Notes: a model not told the origin generated them from the sequence alone. A stretch of 48,210 nucleotides of DNA from Sulfitobacter sp. (GCA_029252045.1 JAQXCD010000021.1:1-48210), one strand, 5' to 3'; shown: positions 27,088 through 40,623, numbered from the stretch's first letter. Made by a program: numbers and translations.

Positions 27088-27866
27088 TGTCGGTTCACCC
27101 CAGCGCTGTTGTCGAAGAAGGCGCAAAGATTGATCCCAGCGCCACAGTCGGGCCGTTCTGTATTGTGGGCGCGCAGGTTGTGCTGGGCGCGGATGTTGTG
27201 CTGAAATCCCATGTGGTTGTGACGGGTCAAACCACTGTGGGCGAGGGGACTGTTATCTTCCCCTTCGCGGTGATTGGTGAAATCCCGCAGGATCTGAAGT
27301 TCAAAGGAGAGGACAGCCGCCTTGAGATTGGCGCGCGCAACCGTATTCGTGAGCATGTGACGATGAACTGTGGCACCGAAGGTGGCGGCGGGGTCACGCA
27401 CGTAGGTGACGACAACCTGTTTATGGCCGGCTGTCACATTGCCCATGACGCGATCCTGGGCAGCAACATCGTTGTGGTGAACAATGCCGCCGTGGCAGGG
27501 CACTGTGTGATCGAGGATCATGTGATCATCGGTGGTCTGTCGGGCATTCACCAATGGGTCCGCATCGGCCGCGGCGCCATCATCGGCGCTGTGACCATGG
27601 TGACGAATGATGTGATCCCTTACGGACTGGTACAGGCACCGCGCGGGGATCTGGACGGGCTCAACCTTGTCGGGCTCAAGCGGCGCGGCGTGGCACGCGC
27701 GGATATCACGGCATTGCGGGCGGCGTTCCAGATGCTGGCCCAGGGCGAGGGCACCTTTCACGACCGGGCAGAGCGTTTGAGCGCCGAGACAGAAAGCGAC
27801 TATGTCCGCGAGATTGCGGATTTTGTACTGGCCGATAGCGGTCGCCACTTCCTGACGCCGAAATGA
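27087..27866 (+). CDS. lpxA: UDP-N-acetylglucosamine acyltransferase LpxA
   Basis: First step of lipid A synthesis: transfers 3-hydroxyacyl from ACP to UDP-GlcNAc. The 259-residue protein is built of hexapeptide repeats forming a left-handed beta helix over about 1-190 (for example SAVVEEGAKIDPSATVGP). The active-site region is AGCHIAHDAILG with the catalytic His, and the C-terminus is helical. Starts on the last base of fabZ's stop and ends overlapping lpxI by four bases, so fabZ-lpxA-lpxI-lpxB is one translationally coupled run. Confidence 0.95.
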   Translation: MSVHPSAVVEEGAKIDPSATVGPFCIVGAQVVLGADVVLKSHVVVTGQTTVGEGTVIFPFAVIGEIPQDLKFKGEDSRLEIGARNRIREHVTMNCGTEGGGGVTHVGDDNLFMAGCHIAHDAILGSNIVVVNNAAVAGHCVIEDHVIIGGLSGIHQWVRIGRGAIIGAVTMVTNDVIPYGLVQAPRGDLDGLNLVGLKRRGVARADITALRAAFQMLAQGEGTFHDRAERLSAETESDYVREIADFVLADSGRHFLTPK

Positions 27867-28648
27867 CGCTGGCGTTGATTGCAGGGCGCGGGGATTTGCC
27901 CGCGCTGGTGGCGGCAGAGCTGGAGACACCTCCGCTGGTTTGCGGCTATGAGGGGATCACCCTTACAGGGCTGACTGCGGACCTGAGATTCCGGCTGGAA
28001 ACGCTGGGCTCGCTGTTGCTGGAGCTGGGCACAAGGGGCGTCACCCAAGTCTGCTTTGCAGGCTCTTTGGACCGCCCCGCGCTGGACCCCTCGAAGCTGG
28101 ACGCCGAGACAGCGCCCCTTGTGCCGCTGTTTATGGAAGCCTTGCAATCGGGGGATGATGGCGCCTTGCGCGTTGTCGTTGATTTGTTCGAGAAAACCGG
28201 TTTCAACGTTCTGGGCGCTCATGAAATTGCCCCTGGGCTGCTGGCGGAGGGCGGTGTTTACGGCAATGCATGGCCCGATGCACAGATGCGCCGTGATGCC
28301 GAAGTGGCCGCGGCCCATATCCTTGACATGTCGCCGCAGGACAAGGGGCAGGCTTGCATCGTGGCATTTGGCAAAGTGGTTGCGATGGAAGACGCCGGGG
28401 GCACTGACGCCATGCTGGCGGCATACGATAATTCGCAGGGTGGCATTCTGTTCAAAGGTCCGAAAGCCGGCCAAACCCGTCTGGTTGACTTGCCCGCTGT
28501 TGGCCCTGAAACGATGGATGCTGCACAACGCGCAGGGCTTCGCGGTGTCGTCGTGGACGCGGGGGATGTCTTGGTTCTGCATCCTGAGGAATGTGCCGCC
28601 CGCGCGGACGCCCTCGGCCTTGTGTTCTGGGCCCGCACGGGAGAATGA
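27863..28648 (+). CDS. lpxI: UDP-2,3-diacylglucosamine diphosphatase LpxI
   Basis: A 261-residue DUF1009 protein, the alphaproteobacterial alternative to LpxH, hydrolysing UDP-2,3-diacylglucosamine to lipid X and UMP. Family features are the short N-terminal LALIAGRGDLPALVA, the central DLFEKTGFNVLGAHEI, and the C-terminal active-site region with MLAAYDNSQGGILFKGPK and SxxxDLPAVGPET-like residues. Overlaps both neighbours by four bases (ATGA). Its presence explains why no lpxH is needed. Confidence 0.92.
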   Translation: MTLALIAGRGDLPALVAAELETPPLVCGYEGITLTGLTADLRFRLETLGSLLLELGTRGVTQVCFAGSLDRPALDPSKLDAETAPLVPLFMEALQSGDDGALRVVVDLFEKTGFNVLGAHEIAPGLLAEGGVYGNAWPDAQMRRDAEVAAAHILDMSPQDKGQACIVAFGKVVAMEDAGGTDAMLAAYDNSQGGILFKGPKAGQTRLVDLPAVGPETMDAAQRAGLRGVVVDAGDVLVLHPEECAARADALGLVFWARTGE

Positions 28649-29802
28649 GCGCTTTGCGTGTCTTTATCCTTGCAGGTGAGCCGTCGGGCGACAAGCTGGG
28701 CGGCGCGCTGATGGCGGGGTTGAAATCCCTGCGCCCCGCGGTGGTGTTTCAAGGGATTGGCGGGCCGCACATGCAGGCGGAAGGCTTGGAAAGCCGTTTT
28801 GACATGGCGGAACTGAGCGTGATGGGGCTGGCGGAAATCCTGCCAAAGTACCGCCACCTCAAACGCCGGATAGCACAGACTGCCGAGGCGGTGATCGCAA
28901 TGCAGCCCGATGTGCTGATCACCATCGACAGCCCCGATTTTTCGTTGCGTGTGGCCAAACTGGTCAAGGCGCGCAGCCGTATCCGCACCGTGCACTATGT
29001 GGCACCCACAGTCTGGGCATGGCGGCCCAAGCGGGCGGGAAAGATGGCCCGCTTTATTGATCATGTGCTGGCGCTGCTTCCGTTTGAGCCGCCATTGATG
29101 CAGGCCGCTGGCATGCGCTGTGACTTTGTCGGGCATCCTGTGGTGGCCGAACCTGTCGCGACCGTTGAGGAGGCGCAAGCCTTTCGCGCGGCCCATGGCA
29201 TCGGTGATGCGCCTTTGCTGATGGTGCTGCCCGGCTCGCGCAAATCCGAAGTCGCACGTCTGGGCGCCCGTTTTGCCCAGACGGTGGCGTTGGTCAAGGC
29301 GCGCCATCCCGATATGCAGATTGTGGTTCCCGCAGCTGCCCCTGTGGCCGATGCCGTGCTGCATCTGACCGCCGACTGGCCGGATACCAAGGTGCTTGAT
29401 CCGCGCTGGCAGGACTACGCAGACGCGATGACTCAAAAGCGCGCGGCCTTCCGGGCGGCGGATGTGGCCATCGCCGCCTCTGGCACGGTATCGTTGGAGC
29501 TGGCTGCGGCGGACACGCCCATGGTCATCGCTTATGATATGAGCCCGCTCAGCCGGTTCATCATTGGCCGGATGCTGTTGGTGGATACGGTAACGCTGGT
29601 TAATCTGGTCTCGGAGACACGCGTGGTGCCCGAATTCATTGGTAAAGCCTGCGCGCCAAAGGGCATTGCGGCAGCTGTGTCGGAGGTTTTAGCGACACCC
29701 GACGCCCCAGCCGCTGCAATGTCGCTGACCATGCAGCGGCTGGGGCAGGGCGGCGAGGCGCCCGGCCTGCGGGCGGCACGCGCTGTTCTGGACGGGCTTT
29801 AG
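28645..29802 (+). CDS. lpxB: Lipid A disaccharide synthase LpxB
   Basis: A 385-residue GT19 glycosyltransferase that condenses lipid X with UDP-2,3-diacylglucosamine. It begins with [19 protein letters not shown], then [12 protein letters not shown] and [25 protein letters not shown] and [12 protein letters not shown] follow in the second half, with [11 protein letters not shown] near the nucleotide site. The ATG at 28645 overlaps the lpxI stop (ATGA); an in-frame start at 28591 would lie deep inside lpxI. Its own stop interlocks with that of the convergent mnmA. Confidence 0.95.
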   Translation: MSALRVFILAGEPSGDKLGGALMAGLKSLRPAVVFQGIGGPHMQAEGLESRFDMAELSVMGLAEILPKYRHLKRRIAQTAEAVIAMQPDVLITIDSPDFSLRVAKLVKARSRIRTVHYVAPTVWAWRPKRAGKMARFIDHVLALLPFEPPLMQAAGMRCDFVGHPVVAEPVATVEEAQAFRAAHGIGDAPLLMVLPGSRKSEVARLGARFAQTVALVKARHPDMQIVVPAAAPVADAVLHLTADWPDTKVLDPRWQDYADAMTQKRAAFRAADVAIAASGTVSLELAAADTPMVIAYDMSPLSRFIIGRMLLVDTVTLVNLVSETRVVPEFIGKACAPKGIAAAVSEVLATPDAPAAAMSLTMQRLGQGGEAPGLRAARAVLDGL

Positions 29803-30941
29803 CCGCGGTGAATCCAGCCCCCGCCGAAGATGCGGCTGCTATCGGGGTCATAAAACACACAGGCCTGACCGGGGCTGACACCTTCCTCCGCCACCAAAAG
29901 TTCAACCTCTGCCGTAGTGTCTGACAACGGGCGCAGAACCGCCTCTACCGGCGGCCGGGTCGAGCGGACGCGCACGGCCACATGCCATTCGGGGCGCGAT
30001 GCAAATGCCTCATCCCCCAACCAGTTGATTTCCTTGATTGGCACAGTGCGCGTGGCCAGCAAATGCTTGGCCCCCACAACCACCTCACGACGGTCCGCAT
30101 CCAAACGCACGACATACAGCGGCTCTGCAAGCCCACCGATGCCCAAGCCCCGCCGCTGACCGATGGTATAGTTGATCACACCGTCATGGGTCGCCAGAAC
30201 CTTGCCATCGGTATCCACAATATTGCCGGGGGCCGCTGCTTCGGGCCGCAATTTACGGATCACGCTGGCATAATCGCCATCGGGGACAAAGCAGATGTCC
30301 ATACTGTCGGGTTTGTTAGCCACGCGCAGCCCGTATTTCTCGGCCAAAGCACGGGTGGCGTCTTTGGACGGCAGATGGCCCAGCGGAAAGCGCAGGTAAT
30401 CCAACTGCTCGGGGGTGGTGGAGAACAGGAAATAGCTCTGGTCGCGGTTGGCATCGGCTGCGGCGTGCAGCTCGGCCCCGTTTTCGCCCATCATCCGCTG
30501 AATATAATGGCCGGTGGCCATGCAATCTGCCTCCAGATCCTTGGCGGTTTCCAGCAGGTCCTTGAACTTCACCCGCTCGTTGCAGCGGATGCAGGGCACA
30601 GGGGTGGCTCCGCTCAGATAGCTGTCTGCAAATTCGTCAATCACCGCGTCTTTGAACACGTTTTCATAGTCCAGCACATAATGTGGAAAGCCCATATCCT
30701 CGGCTACACGCCGTGCATCATGGATGTCGATGCCCGCACAACACGCGCCCTTTTTCGCCAGTGCTGCCCCGTGATCATAAAGCTGTAGCGTCACACCGAC
30801 CACGTCATATCCTTCTTCGGCCAGCATCGCAGCCACAACCGAGCTGTCGACACCGCCCGACATCGCCACCACCACACGGGTGTCGGCAGGCGCTTTGGCA
30901 AAGCCGAGCGAGTTCAGCGGAGGAGTGTGATCTAGGGGCAT
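29799..30941 (-). CDS. mnmA: tRNA 2-thiouridylase MnmA
   Basis: Installs sulphur at position 2 of wobble uridine 34 in tRNA for Glu, Gln and Lys. The 380-residue enzyme has the ATP PP-loop motif SGGVDSS at 28-34 and catalytic cysteines C120 (PCIRCN) and C217 (DSMDICF). GHYIQRM and the [11 protein letters not shown] motif lie further in. The N-terminus is about 20 residues longer than the E. coli form. Convergent with lpxB with TTAG shared as both stops; divergent from sciP. Confidence 0.95.
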   Translation of the reverse strand: MPLDHTPPLNSLGFAKAPADTRVVVAMSGGVDSSVVAAMLAEEGYDVVGVTLQLYDHGAALAKKGACCAGIDIHDARRVAEDMGFPHYVLDYENVFKDAVIDEFADSYLSGATPVPCIRCNERVKFKDLLETAKDLEADCMATGHYIQRMMGENGAELHAAADANRDQSYFLFSTTPEQLDYLRFPLGHLPSKDATRALAEKYGLRVANKPDSMDICFVPDGDYASVIRKLRPEAAAPGNIVDTDGKVLATHDGVINYTIGQRRGLGIGGLAEPLYVVRLDADRREVVVGAKHLLATRTVPIKEINWLGDEAFASRPEWHVAVRVRSTRPPVEAVLRPLSDTTAEVELLVAEEGVSPGQACVFYDPDSSRIFGGGWIHRG

Positions 30942-31071
30942 GCGGCCTCGCGGGTTCAGGGTGGTTTCAAGTGGAATATAGGAAAATGCGAACTACTCAC
31001 AAGGGGGCGCTTCACCTGTCCTTAACGCAGCGGCCCCGATGGTGTGCGGGTAATGATCGTGGTGATGAGAT

Positions 31072-31350
31072 ATGTATCTAAAAAAAGTAGAAGGCCCGCG
31101 CGCGGTAACCGTCGCGGATGGTTCGAAAATGACACAGGCAGATTTGCCGGCAGCGGGTACGCGCAGATGGGTTGCGTCCCGCAAAGCAGCCGTAGTGCGT
31201 GGCGTTGTATACGGATTGATCAGTAAAGACGAGGCGTTGAAGCGCTATAGCCTAAGCGATGACGAATTCATCGAGTGGGTGCGGGCCGTATCTACCCATG
31301 GTGAAGGAGGGTTAAAGGCAAAGATGGTGCAAAAATATAGACAACTCTGA
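31072..31350 (+). CDS. sciP: CtrA inhibitor SciP (DUF1153)
   Basis: A 92-residue DNA-binding protein of the DUF1153 family. In Caulobacter SciP binds CtrA and represses CtrA-activated promoters. Visible family features are VEGPRAVTVADG at the start, a central helix-turn-helix region TRRWVASRKAAVVRGV with KDEALKRYSLSDDEF, and a short basic C-terminus. Sits immediately before ctrA, separated by about 100 bases. The genomic pairing fits their opposing roles. Confidence 0.93.
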   Translation: MYLKKVEGPRAVTVADGSKMTQADLPAAGTRRWVASRKAAVVRGVVYGLISKDEALKRYSLSDDEFIEWVRAVSTHGEGGLKAKMVQKYRQL

Positions 31351-31361
31351 GTTGTTGTGCA

Positions 31362-31412
31362 TTAACTGATCCAACTTTTACGTGTAGTTAACCTTTTTTG
31401 TTCACGATTAAT
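31362..31412. promoter_or_regulatory. TTAA half-sites in the ctrA promoter region
   Basis: Three CtrA-like half-sites: TTAAC (31362-31366), TTAACC (31388-31393) and TTAAT (31408-31412), in the 99 bases before ctrA. None has the canonical TTAA-N7-TTAA spacing (start distances are 26 and 20), so autoregulation is only suggested. A CAACTC-GAGTTG palindrome flanks the sciP stop (31342-31354). Confidence 0.35.
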
Positions 31413-31449
31413 TCCAGAACGTATCCTTATCCGGTGGAGATGAACAAAA

Positions 31450-32157
31450 ATGCGTGTACTGCTTGTCGAAGATGATCCAACAACCTCGAAGAGCATCGAA
31501 CTGATGCTGACCCATGCCAACCTGAACGTCTATGCGACGGATCTGGGAGAAAAGGGGATCGATCTGGCCAAGCTTTATGATTATGACATCATCCTGCTTG
31601 ATCTGGATTTGCCGGATATGAATGGCCACGAAGTGTTGCGCCAGCTGCGGCTGAGCCGGATTGAAACACCGATCCTGATCCTGTCCGGATCGGACGATAC
31701 AGAGAATAAGATCCGTGGGTTCGGCTTTGGCGCCGATGACTACCTGACCAAACCGTTCCACCGCGAAGAACTGGTGGCGCGTATTCACGCCATCATCCGC
31801 CGCTCCAAAGGGCATTCGCAATCGGTGATTGATACAGGTCTTGTATCGGTCAATCTGGATGCAAAAACGGTAAGCGTCGAAAGCAAGCCTGTGCATCTGA
31901 CGGGCAAGGAATACCAGATGCTGGAATTGCTGAGCCTGCGCAAAGGCACTACACTGACCAAAGAGATGTTCCTCAACCACCTCTACGGCGGCATGGACGA
32001 GCCGGAGTTGAAGATCATCGACGTATTTATCTGTAAACTGCGCAAGAAACTGGCCACTGCTACGGGTGGCTCGAACTATATCGAGACGGTCTGGGGCCGC
32101 GGTTATGTGCTGCGTAATCCTGATCCGGCAGAGATGCCGATTGCCGCCAACACCTGA
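31450..32157 (+). CDS. ctrA: Cell-cycle response regulator CtrA
   Basis: A 235-residue OmpR-family response regulator. The receiver domain (1-118) has the acidic pair at 8-9, phospho-acceptor D51 in [10 protein letters not shown] near 79 and K101 in YLTKPF. The winged-helix DNA-binding domain (about 128-225) has the [20 protein letters not shown] core and the VWGRGYVL end. In Roseobacters CtrA commonly controls flagella, gene-transfer agent and other non-essential functions rather than viability. Ends with a short PIAANT tail. Confidence 0.96.
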   Translation: MRVLLVEDDPTTSKSIELMLTHANLNVYATDLGEKGIDLAKLYDYDIILLDLDLPDMNGHEVLRQLRLSRIETPILILSGSDDTENKIRGFGFGADDYLTKPFHREELVARIHAIIRRSKGHSQSVIDTGLVSVNLDAKTVSVESKPVHLTGKEYQMLELLSLRKGTTLTKEMFLNHLYGGMDEPELKIIDVFICKLRKKLATATGGSNYIETVWGRGYVLRNPDPAEMPIAANT

Positions 32158-32174
32158 AAGGGTAGCCTATCGGC

Positions 32175-36467
<4,293 letters not shown>

Positions 36468-36475
36468 TCTTGGAT

Positions 36476-36538
36476 GTTCTAAAACGTTCACAAATGTTCT
36501 CATAAAGTTCTTTACAGAGCATCTCCAATATGAGAACA
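36476..36538. promoter_or_regulatory. Tandem GTTC array with a LexA-type site and inverted repeat
   Basis: Four GTTC half-sites start at 36476, 36486, 36496 and 36507. The last two form GTTC-TCATAAA-GTTC, the GTTC-N7-GTTC site known for alphaproteobacterial LexA. Overlapping it, TGTTCTCATA (36495-36504) is perfectly inverted as TATGAGAACA (36529-36538). The array ends 28 bases before the 42-aa gene, so SOS-type repression of that gene is the simplest reading. Other tandem-site regulators remain possible. Confidence 0.6.
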
Positions 36539-36565
36539 AAGGAGCAACAAGAACGGAGAGATACA

Positions 36566-36694
36566 ATGACCTTCTACAAAACAGTCAAAGCCATCGCAGT
36601 TCGCTCGCAAGATACACTTGTGCATGATGCAGTTGGTGCTGCGGCCTTGATTGTAATGCTGATTGTTGGTCTGCACCTTCCCGCTTTTGTTTGA
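36566..36694 (+). CDS. Small membrane peptide (42 aa), candidate SOS-regulated
   Basis: A 42-residue frame starting MTFYKTVKAIAVRSQDTL, with a GGAGAG ribosome site seven bases before the ATG. A basic N-terminal half precedes one membrane helix (about 22-41, rich in A/L/V/I) that ends at the C-terminus. Upstream lies a GTTC-N7-GTTC site; downstream are several hairpins and a terminator, so it looks like its own transcript. A 29-aa SOS-induced membrane division inhibitor (SidA) exists in Caulobacter. The analogy is by size, topology and promoter, not sequence. Confidence 0.7.
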   Translation: MTFYKTVKAIAVRSQDTLVHDAVGAAALIVMLIVGLHLPAFV

Positions 36695-36721
36695 TTTTCT
36701 GCCTGCGCTTGTGTGCCAGGT

Positions 36722-36886
36722 CCGGTTTACCGGCGTATTTGTCCCAAATTGATACGCCTTACATGTCAGTTCTGCCTGTCCATGACATGTCGGGGGATTG
36801 CCTTCCCCAAGCCGGATCTACGGGTCTCACGCATAAGTTGCTTTTCTCGCGCCGCCATCCTGTCCCGGATGTGCGGCGTTTTTTTT
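36722..36886 (+). ncRNA. Candidate structured RNA or 3' UTR with five hairpins
   Basis: Successive inverted repeats between the 42-aa gene and a terminator: CCGG-TTTA-CCGG (36722-36733), GGCGTAT/ATACGCC (36732-36758), ACATGTCA/TGACATGT (36761-36790), GGGGA/TCCCC (36793-36808) and the terminator stem (36850-36879). This density in 165 non-coding bases suggests a structured RNA, either a 3'-UTR-derived sRNA of the small gene or an independent one. No known family was matched. Confidence 0.45.
36850..36886 (+). terminator. Strong intrinsic terminator
   Basis: CGCCGC(C)ATCC pairs with GGAT(GT)GCGGCG around a TGTCCC loop, followed by eight T (36879-36886). It closes the rightward transcript of the 42-aa gene and hairpin region before the convergent NifU-like gene. 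Confidence 0.88.
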
Positions 36887-36901
36887 CGTCTGCAGGTGTG
36901 A

Positions 36902-37348
36902 TCAGACGTCTTGCTGTGCCGTTGCCATCGCCTCGGCCAAGGCCTCGATCGCCAGCAAGATAGAAGCGTGGCGGTTTTTATATTCAACCGCAGGGGTCAG
37001 CACTTCGAAGCCGTCAAAAGGGGCATCGGGTACACCGCCGTTACCTTTGAGCATGGCTTTAAGCTGGTCGCGGCCATGCTGTACCTGCTGCAATGTAGCG
37101 CCCTCAGCGGCACTGCCGGTGATGGCCGCAGCCGCTTGGCCGAGTGCGCAGGCCTTCACGTCCTGTCCCAATGCACTCAGTCGTCCGGCAGTTACCTTAA
37201 CATCCACCGTCACACTGGACCCGCACAGGGGCGAACGGCGCGTGACACTTGCATCAGGCGCATCGAGACGCCCCAGATGTGGTATATCCGCAGCCAGCGC
37301 CAAAATGCGGCCAGAGTAGAGCTTGATCAGATCGGTGTCGTTGGACAT
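36902..37348 (-). CDS. NifU/IscU-like iron-sulphur scaffold homologue
   Basis: A 148-residue protein with the IscU/NifU N-terminal fold. Cluster-ligand cysteines are visible at C42 (SPLCGSSV) and C67 (KACALGQAAAA). The third ligand position, normally Cys late in the domain, reads KNRHASILLA with His and no Cys. Such two-Cys variants occur in Rhodobacteraceae beside hisI. Function as an Fe-S scaffold is therefore uncertain; a regulatory or specialised role is possible. Divergent from hisI by 76 bases. Confidence 0.78.
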   Translation of the reverse strand: MSNDTDLIKLYSGRILALAADIPHLGRLDAPDASVTRRSPLCGSSVTVDVKVTAGRLSALGQDVKACALGQAAAAITGSAAEGATLQQVQHGRDQLKAMLKGNGGVPDAPFDGFEVLTPAVEYKNRHASILLAIEALAEAMATAQQDV

Positions 37349-37424
37349 GGCATTTCCTTTATCTGCCCTCTACATAAGCCGTTACACACCGGATGCAAAA
37401 AACTTTTGAACAAGGCGGCGCGCG

Positions 37425-37775
37425 ATGGCATTTGACCCCACAACACTAAAGTACAACGAGGCGGGCCTGATCCCGGCAATTGCCCAGGACGCAGAGACGG
37501 GCGACATCCTGATGATGGCCTGGATGAACCCCGAGAGCCTGATGCGCACGCTGGAAACCGGGCAGGTGACCTATTGGAGCCGCTCGCGGCAGGAGTTTTG
37601 GGCCAAGGGTGCGACCTCGGGGCATGTGCAAACGCTGGTCGAAATGCGGGTGGATTGCGACCGCGATTGCCTGCTGATGCAAGTGACCCAAGTGGGCGCT
37701 GCGTGCCACACAGGGCGGCGCAGTTGCTTCTACACAGGGGTGAGTGCGGCGGGCGAGACCGACCTGACGACTTAA
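37425..37775 (+). CDS. hisI: Phosphoribosyl-AMP cyclohydrolase
   Basis: Third step of histidine synthesis, opening the purine ring of PR-AMP. The 116-residue monofunctional enzyme has the DILMMAWMN start motif, the [12 protein letters not shown] stretch near 44-55, and metal-binding CDRDC plus [13 protein letters not shown] near the end. No HisE domain is fused, as expected for this class. Its stop shares TTAA with the stop of convergent gluQRS. Confidence 0.95.
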   Translation: MAFDPTTLKYNEAGLIPAIAQDAETGDILMMAWMNPESLMRTLETGQVTYWSRSRQEFWAKGATSGHVQTLVEMRVDCDRDCLLMQVTQVGAACHTGRRSCFYTGVSAAGETDLTT

Positions 37776-38653
37776 AGGCCGACCATCTGGCGGATGTCCT
37801 GCGCGCGGGCGCCCTCTGAACGGAACAACGAGATCGCGCGCGCGTCATCCCGTTTTGCCAACCGCTTGCCGTGGTCATCACGGATCAGGCGGTGGTGGTG
37901 GTAACGGGGCGTGGGCAGGCCAAGCAACTTCTGCAAGACAACATGGATCACTGTCGCCTCGAACAGGTCTGCACCGCGCACCACATCGGTAATGCCTTGC
38001 GCTGCATCATCCAGCACCACGGACAGGTGGTACGATGTGCCCATATCGCGGCGTGACAACACAATATCACCGATATTTCGTAGGATATCAGGACCGTAGG
38101 TACGCACCGTCCCAATGTGCTGTGGATGGCAGGATTCGCTAAACTCCAGCGGCATAGTCTGTGCATCTGTGTGGCCAGTCACACGCAAGGCTTCGGCCAT
38201 GTTCAGGCGCAGCACGGCATCCGTTGGACGCGTATCACTTTTGGTCAGGCTGTGAATTCTCCGGCAGGTGCCCGGATAGATCAGCCCATCAGGCCCCAGC
38301 AGCGGCGCGCCTTCTTGCGGGGCGGAGAGGGCTTCGGCAATATCGGCGCGGGTGCAGCTACATTCATAGAGCAATCCGCGCTGCCAAAGGGCATCAAGTG
38401 CCGCGCTGTATGTGGCCGCGCGTTTCGATTGCCGCATAACGGGTTCGGGCCAGTGGAGGCCCAGCCATGCAAGATCGTCGTATATTTGCGCCTCCCACGC
38501 GGGGCGCGCACGCGATTTGTCGATGTCTTCTATTCTAAGGATAAACGCGCCCCTCGCAGCCTGTGCCATATCGGAAGCCAGCAAAGCGGAATAGGCATGG
38601 CCCAGATGCAGGGGCCCTGTCGGAGATGGGGCAAAACGTGTTCGAAAGGTCAA
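37772..38653 (-). CDS. gluQRS: Glutamyl-Q tRNA(Asp) synthetase
   Basis: A 293-residue truncated GluRS paralogue that attaches glutamate to queuosine 34 of tRNA(Asp). HIGH-like motif is [18 protein letters not shown] near 9-26; the zinc-binding cysteines are in ECSCTR and the Y-P-G-T-C-R region; the KMSKS equivalent is GKRLAKRDD near the end. The anticodon-binding domain of full GluRS is missing, as is normal for this family. It overlaps the upstream methyltransferase gene by four bases. Confidence 0.92.
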   Translation of the reverse strand: MTFRTRFAPSPTGPLHLGHAYSALLASDMAQAARGAFILRIEDIDKSRARPAWEAQIYDDLAWLGLHWPEPVMRQSKRAATYSAALDALWQRGLLYECSCTRADIAEALSAPQEGAPLLGPDGLIYPGTCRRIHSLTKSDTRPTDAVLRLNMAEALRVTGHTDAQTMPLEFSESCHPQHIGTVRTYGPDILRNIGDIVLSRRDMGTSYHLSVVLDDAAQGITDVVRGADLFEATVIHVVLQKLLGLPTPRYHHHRLIRDDHGKRLAKRDDARAISLFRSEGARAQDIRQMVGL

Positions 38654-39255
38654 GCGATCTCAATCACATAAACTGTTGATTTCATGTTCTTGCCCGGCAG
38701 GTGCGCGCCATGTTCCTTGAAGAGAAGACGGGCAGCCCCGCAGTCCAGCCATTCGTTCAGGCGGCCGGTATTTACCGGATCGGCAAGCGCGTGATCGTTG
38801 AAGGAAAACACCAGCTTGCCGCCAACAGGAAGCGCGCGCAGCAGCATATCCAGCGCCGATATCGGGGCCGCACCCGACCCAATTACACCGACAGCGCTGA
38901 TCAAACGGTAGTCCTTGCCTAAGGGCGTATCAGCTGTGATTTGGGTCAATTTTCGGTATATGTCTTTCGCCTTGGCCTGCGCCAACATCTTCGCCGACAG
39001 GTCAACACCATCTATGGCTTCAAACCCAGCATCGCGTAGGGCCTCTCCGGCCAGCCCCGTGCCACAACCAAAATCGAGAACAGGAACAGATTTATCCGGC
39101 GCATAAGCGGCCAGCGCCGCAGCGCAGCGCGCGGGCGTCACATAGCCAAATTCACCCACCTCGGCATCATAAGATGCAGACCATTCATCATAGAGCGCTT
39201 TTGTCCCTTTAAGGTCCCGCGCAGCATAAACTTTGTCGAGAAATTTGCCTATCAT
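38650..39255 (-). CDS. Class I SAM-dependent methyltransferase
   Basis: A 201-residue methyltransferase. The SAM motif I is VLDFGCGTGLAGEAL near 59-73, with an acidic residue at the end of the second strand (IDGVDLSAKML). The N-terminal stretch LYDEWSASYDAEVGEFGY resembles small methyltransferases acting on metabolites or cofactors. Substrate unknown. Co-transcribed with gluQRS (four-base overlap). Starts 18 bases before the trmFO stop, on the same strand. Confidence 0.85.
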   Translation of the reverse strand: MIGKFLDKVYAARDLKGTKALYDEWSASYDAEVGEFGYVTPARCAAALAAYAPDKSVPVLDFGCGTGLAGEALRDAGFEAIDGVDLSAKMLAQAKAKDIYRKLTQITADTPLGKDYRLISAVGVIGSGAAPISALDMLLRALPVGGKLVFSFNDHALADPVNTGRLNEWLDCGAARLLFKEHGAHLPGKNMKSTVYVIEIA

Positions 39256-39273
39256 GGCTTCACTTTAATGGGG

Positions 39274-40623
39274 TTAACCTTCTTGTCCAGCGTTAAGCCA
39301 TGCCTGCCAATCGGATTTTGCACGGTCCGTATAGGCCTTATAGCGGTCCTTGCGGCCCCGCCGTCCACTCTTGAGCCCGTCGACAGGGGGGAACAGCCCG
39401 AAGTTGACGTTCATCGGCTGGAAGGTTTTGGCATCTGCCCCGCCGGAGATATGGGTGATCAGCGCGCCTGTTGCCGTTGTGGCGGGGGGCGTTTCCAGCG
39501 CAGTACCCGAAATCTCAGCCGCAGCCAGCCTGCCGGCAAGGAGGCCCATGGCAGCGCTTTCTACATAGCCTTCAACGCCGGTAATCTGCCCCGCAAAGCG
39601 GATATTGGGCCGTGATTTCAGGCGCATCTGTTCATCCAGAAGCGTAGGGGAGTTCAGGAATGTATTGCGGTGGATCCCGCCCAAACGGGCAAAGCTGGCG
39701 TTCTCCAGCCCCGGAATGGTTTTGAAAACATCAGCTTGCGCGCCGTATTTCATCTTGGTCTGGAAGCCCACGATATTATAGAGCGTGCCCAGCTTGTTAT
39801 CGCGGCGCAACTGCACAACGGCATAGGCTTTGACGTCGGGCTGGTGCGGGTTGGTCAGGCCCACAGGCTTCATCGGGCCAAAGCGCAGTGTTTCGCGACC
39901 CCGTTCTGCCATCACTTCGATGGGCAGACAGCCGTCAAAATATCCTGCGGTCTCGTTTTCGTGGAACTCTGTCTTTTCAGCAGCGGCAAGGGCGTCGATG
40001 AAGGCGTAATACTGGTCTTTGTCCATCGGGCAGTTGAGGTAGGCGGTACGCTCTTCCTCGGTTTCGCCCTTGTCGTAGCGCGATTGCATCCACGCTTTGC
40101 TCATGTCGATGCTGTCATGGTAAACGATAGGGGCGATGGCATCAAAGAAAGCCAGGGCTTCCGCGCCGGTTTCAGCCGCAATTGCGGTACCCAGATCGGT
40201 GGAGGTGAGCGGACCTGTGGCGATGATCCAGTGGCCACTATCGGGCAGCACTGTAATCTCGCCGTATTCTACGGAAATGTTCGGATGCGCCATCAGCGCG
40301 TCTGTGACCGATTGCGCAAACGGATCACGGTCCACAGCCAGTGCGCCGCCCGCAGGCAGGCGGTGCTTTTCCGCTGTTTGCATGATCAGCCCGTTGGCTT
40401 GCCGCATTTCCCAATGCAACAGCCCCACGGCGTTTTGTTCACTGTCGTCCGAGCGGAAGGAGTTGGAGCAGACCATCTCGCCCAATAGGCCAGTCTGGTG
40501 GGCGAAGGTGCCGACCTTGGGGCGCATTTCGTGAATGACGACCTTGATATCAAGATGTGCGGCCTGCCATGCGGCCTCTGATCCGGCCATTCCGCCGCCA
40601 ATGATGTGTAATGTGTTATCCAT
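39274..40623 (-). CDS. trmFO: Folate-dependent tRNA methyltransferase TrmFO
   Basis: Flavoprotein forming m5U54 in the T-loop of tRNA with methylenetetrahydrofolate. The 449-residue protein begins with an FAD-binding motif ([14 protein letters not shown]), carries [11 protein letters not shown] and the [11 protein letters not shown] motif with the catalytic Cys, and ends with [17 protein letters not shown]. The ATG at 40623 is chosen over an in-frame start at 40644, as the family starts a few residues before the flavin motif. Replaces SAM-dependent TrmA in this lineage. Confidence 0.94.
   Translation of the reverse strand: MDNTLHIIGGGMAGSEAAWQAAHLDIKVVIHEMRPKVGTFAHQTGLLGEMVCSNSFRSDDSEQNAVGLLHWEMRQANGLIMQTAEKHRLPAGGALAVDRDPFAQSVTDALMAHPNISVEYGEITVLPDSGHWIIATGPLTSTDLGTAIAAETGAEALAFFDAIAPIVYHDSIDMSKAWMQSRYDKGETEEERTAYLNCPMDKDQYYAFIDALAAAEKTEFHENETAGYFDGCLPIEVMAERGRETLRFGPMKPVGLTNPHQPDVKAYAVVQLRRDNKLGTLYNIVGFQTKMKYGAQADVFKTIPGLENASFARLGGIHRNTFLNSPTLLDEQMRLKSRPNIRFAGQITGVEGYVESAAMGLLAGRLAAAEISGTALETPPATTATGALITHISGGADAKTFQPMNVNFGLFPPVDGLKSGRRGRKDRYKAYTDRAKSDWQAWLNAGQEG

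Noticed and set aside
28258..29436. 392-codon leftward frame over lpxI and lpxB
   Set aside because: Antisense to overlapping lipid A genes whose motifs are intact; no ribosome site or recognisable product.
31351..31449. Canonical CtrA box TTAA-N7-TTAA before ctrA
   Set aside because: The TTAA half-sites are 26 and 20 bases apart, not 11, so only half-sites were listed at low confidence.
36716..36735. GCCAGGTCCGG resembling the core of signal recognition particle RNA
   Set aside because: The diagnostic continuation of the SRP tetraloop stem (GGAAGGAAGCAGCC-like) is absent; the segment continues TTTACCGG.
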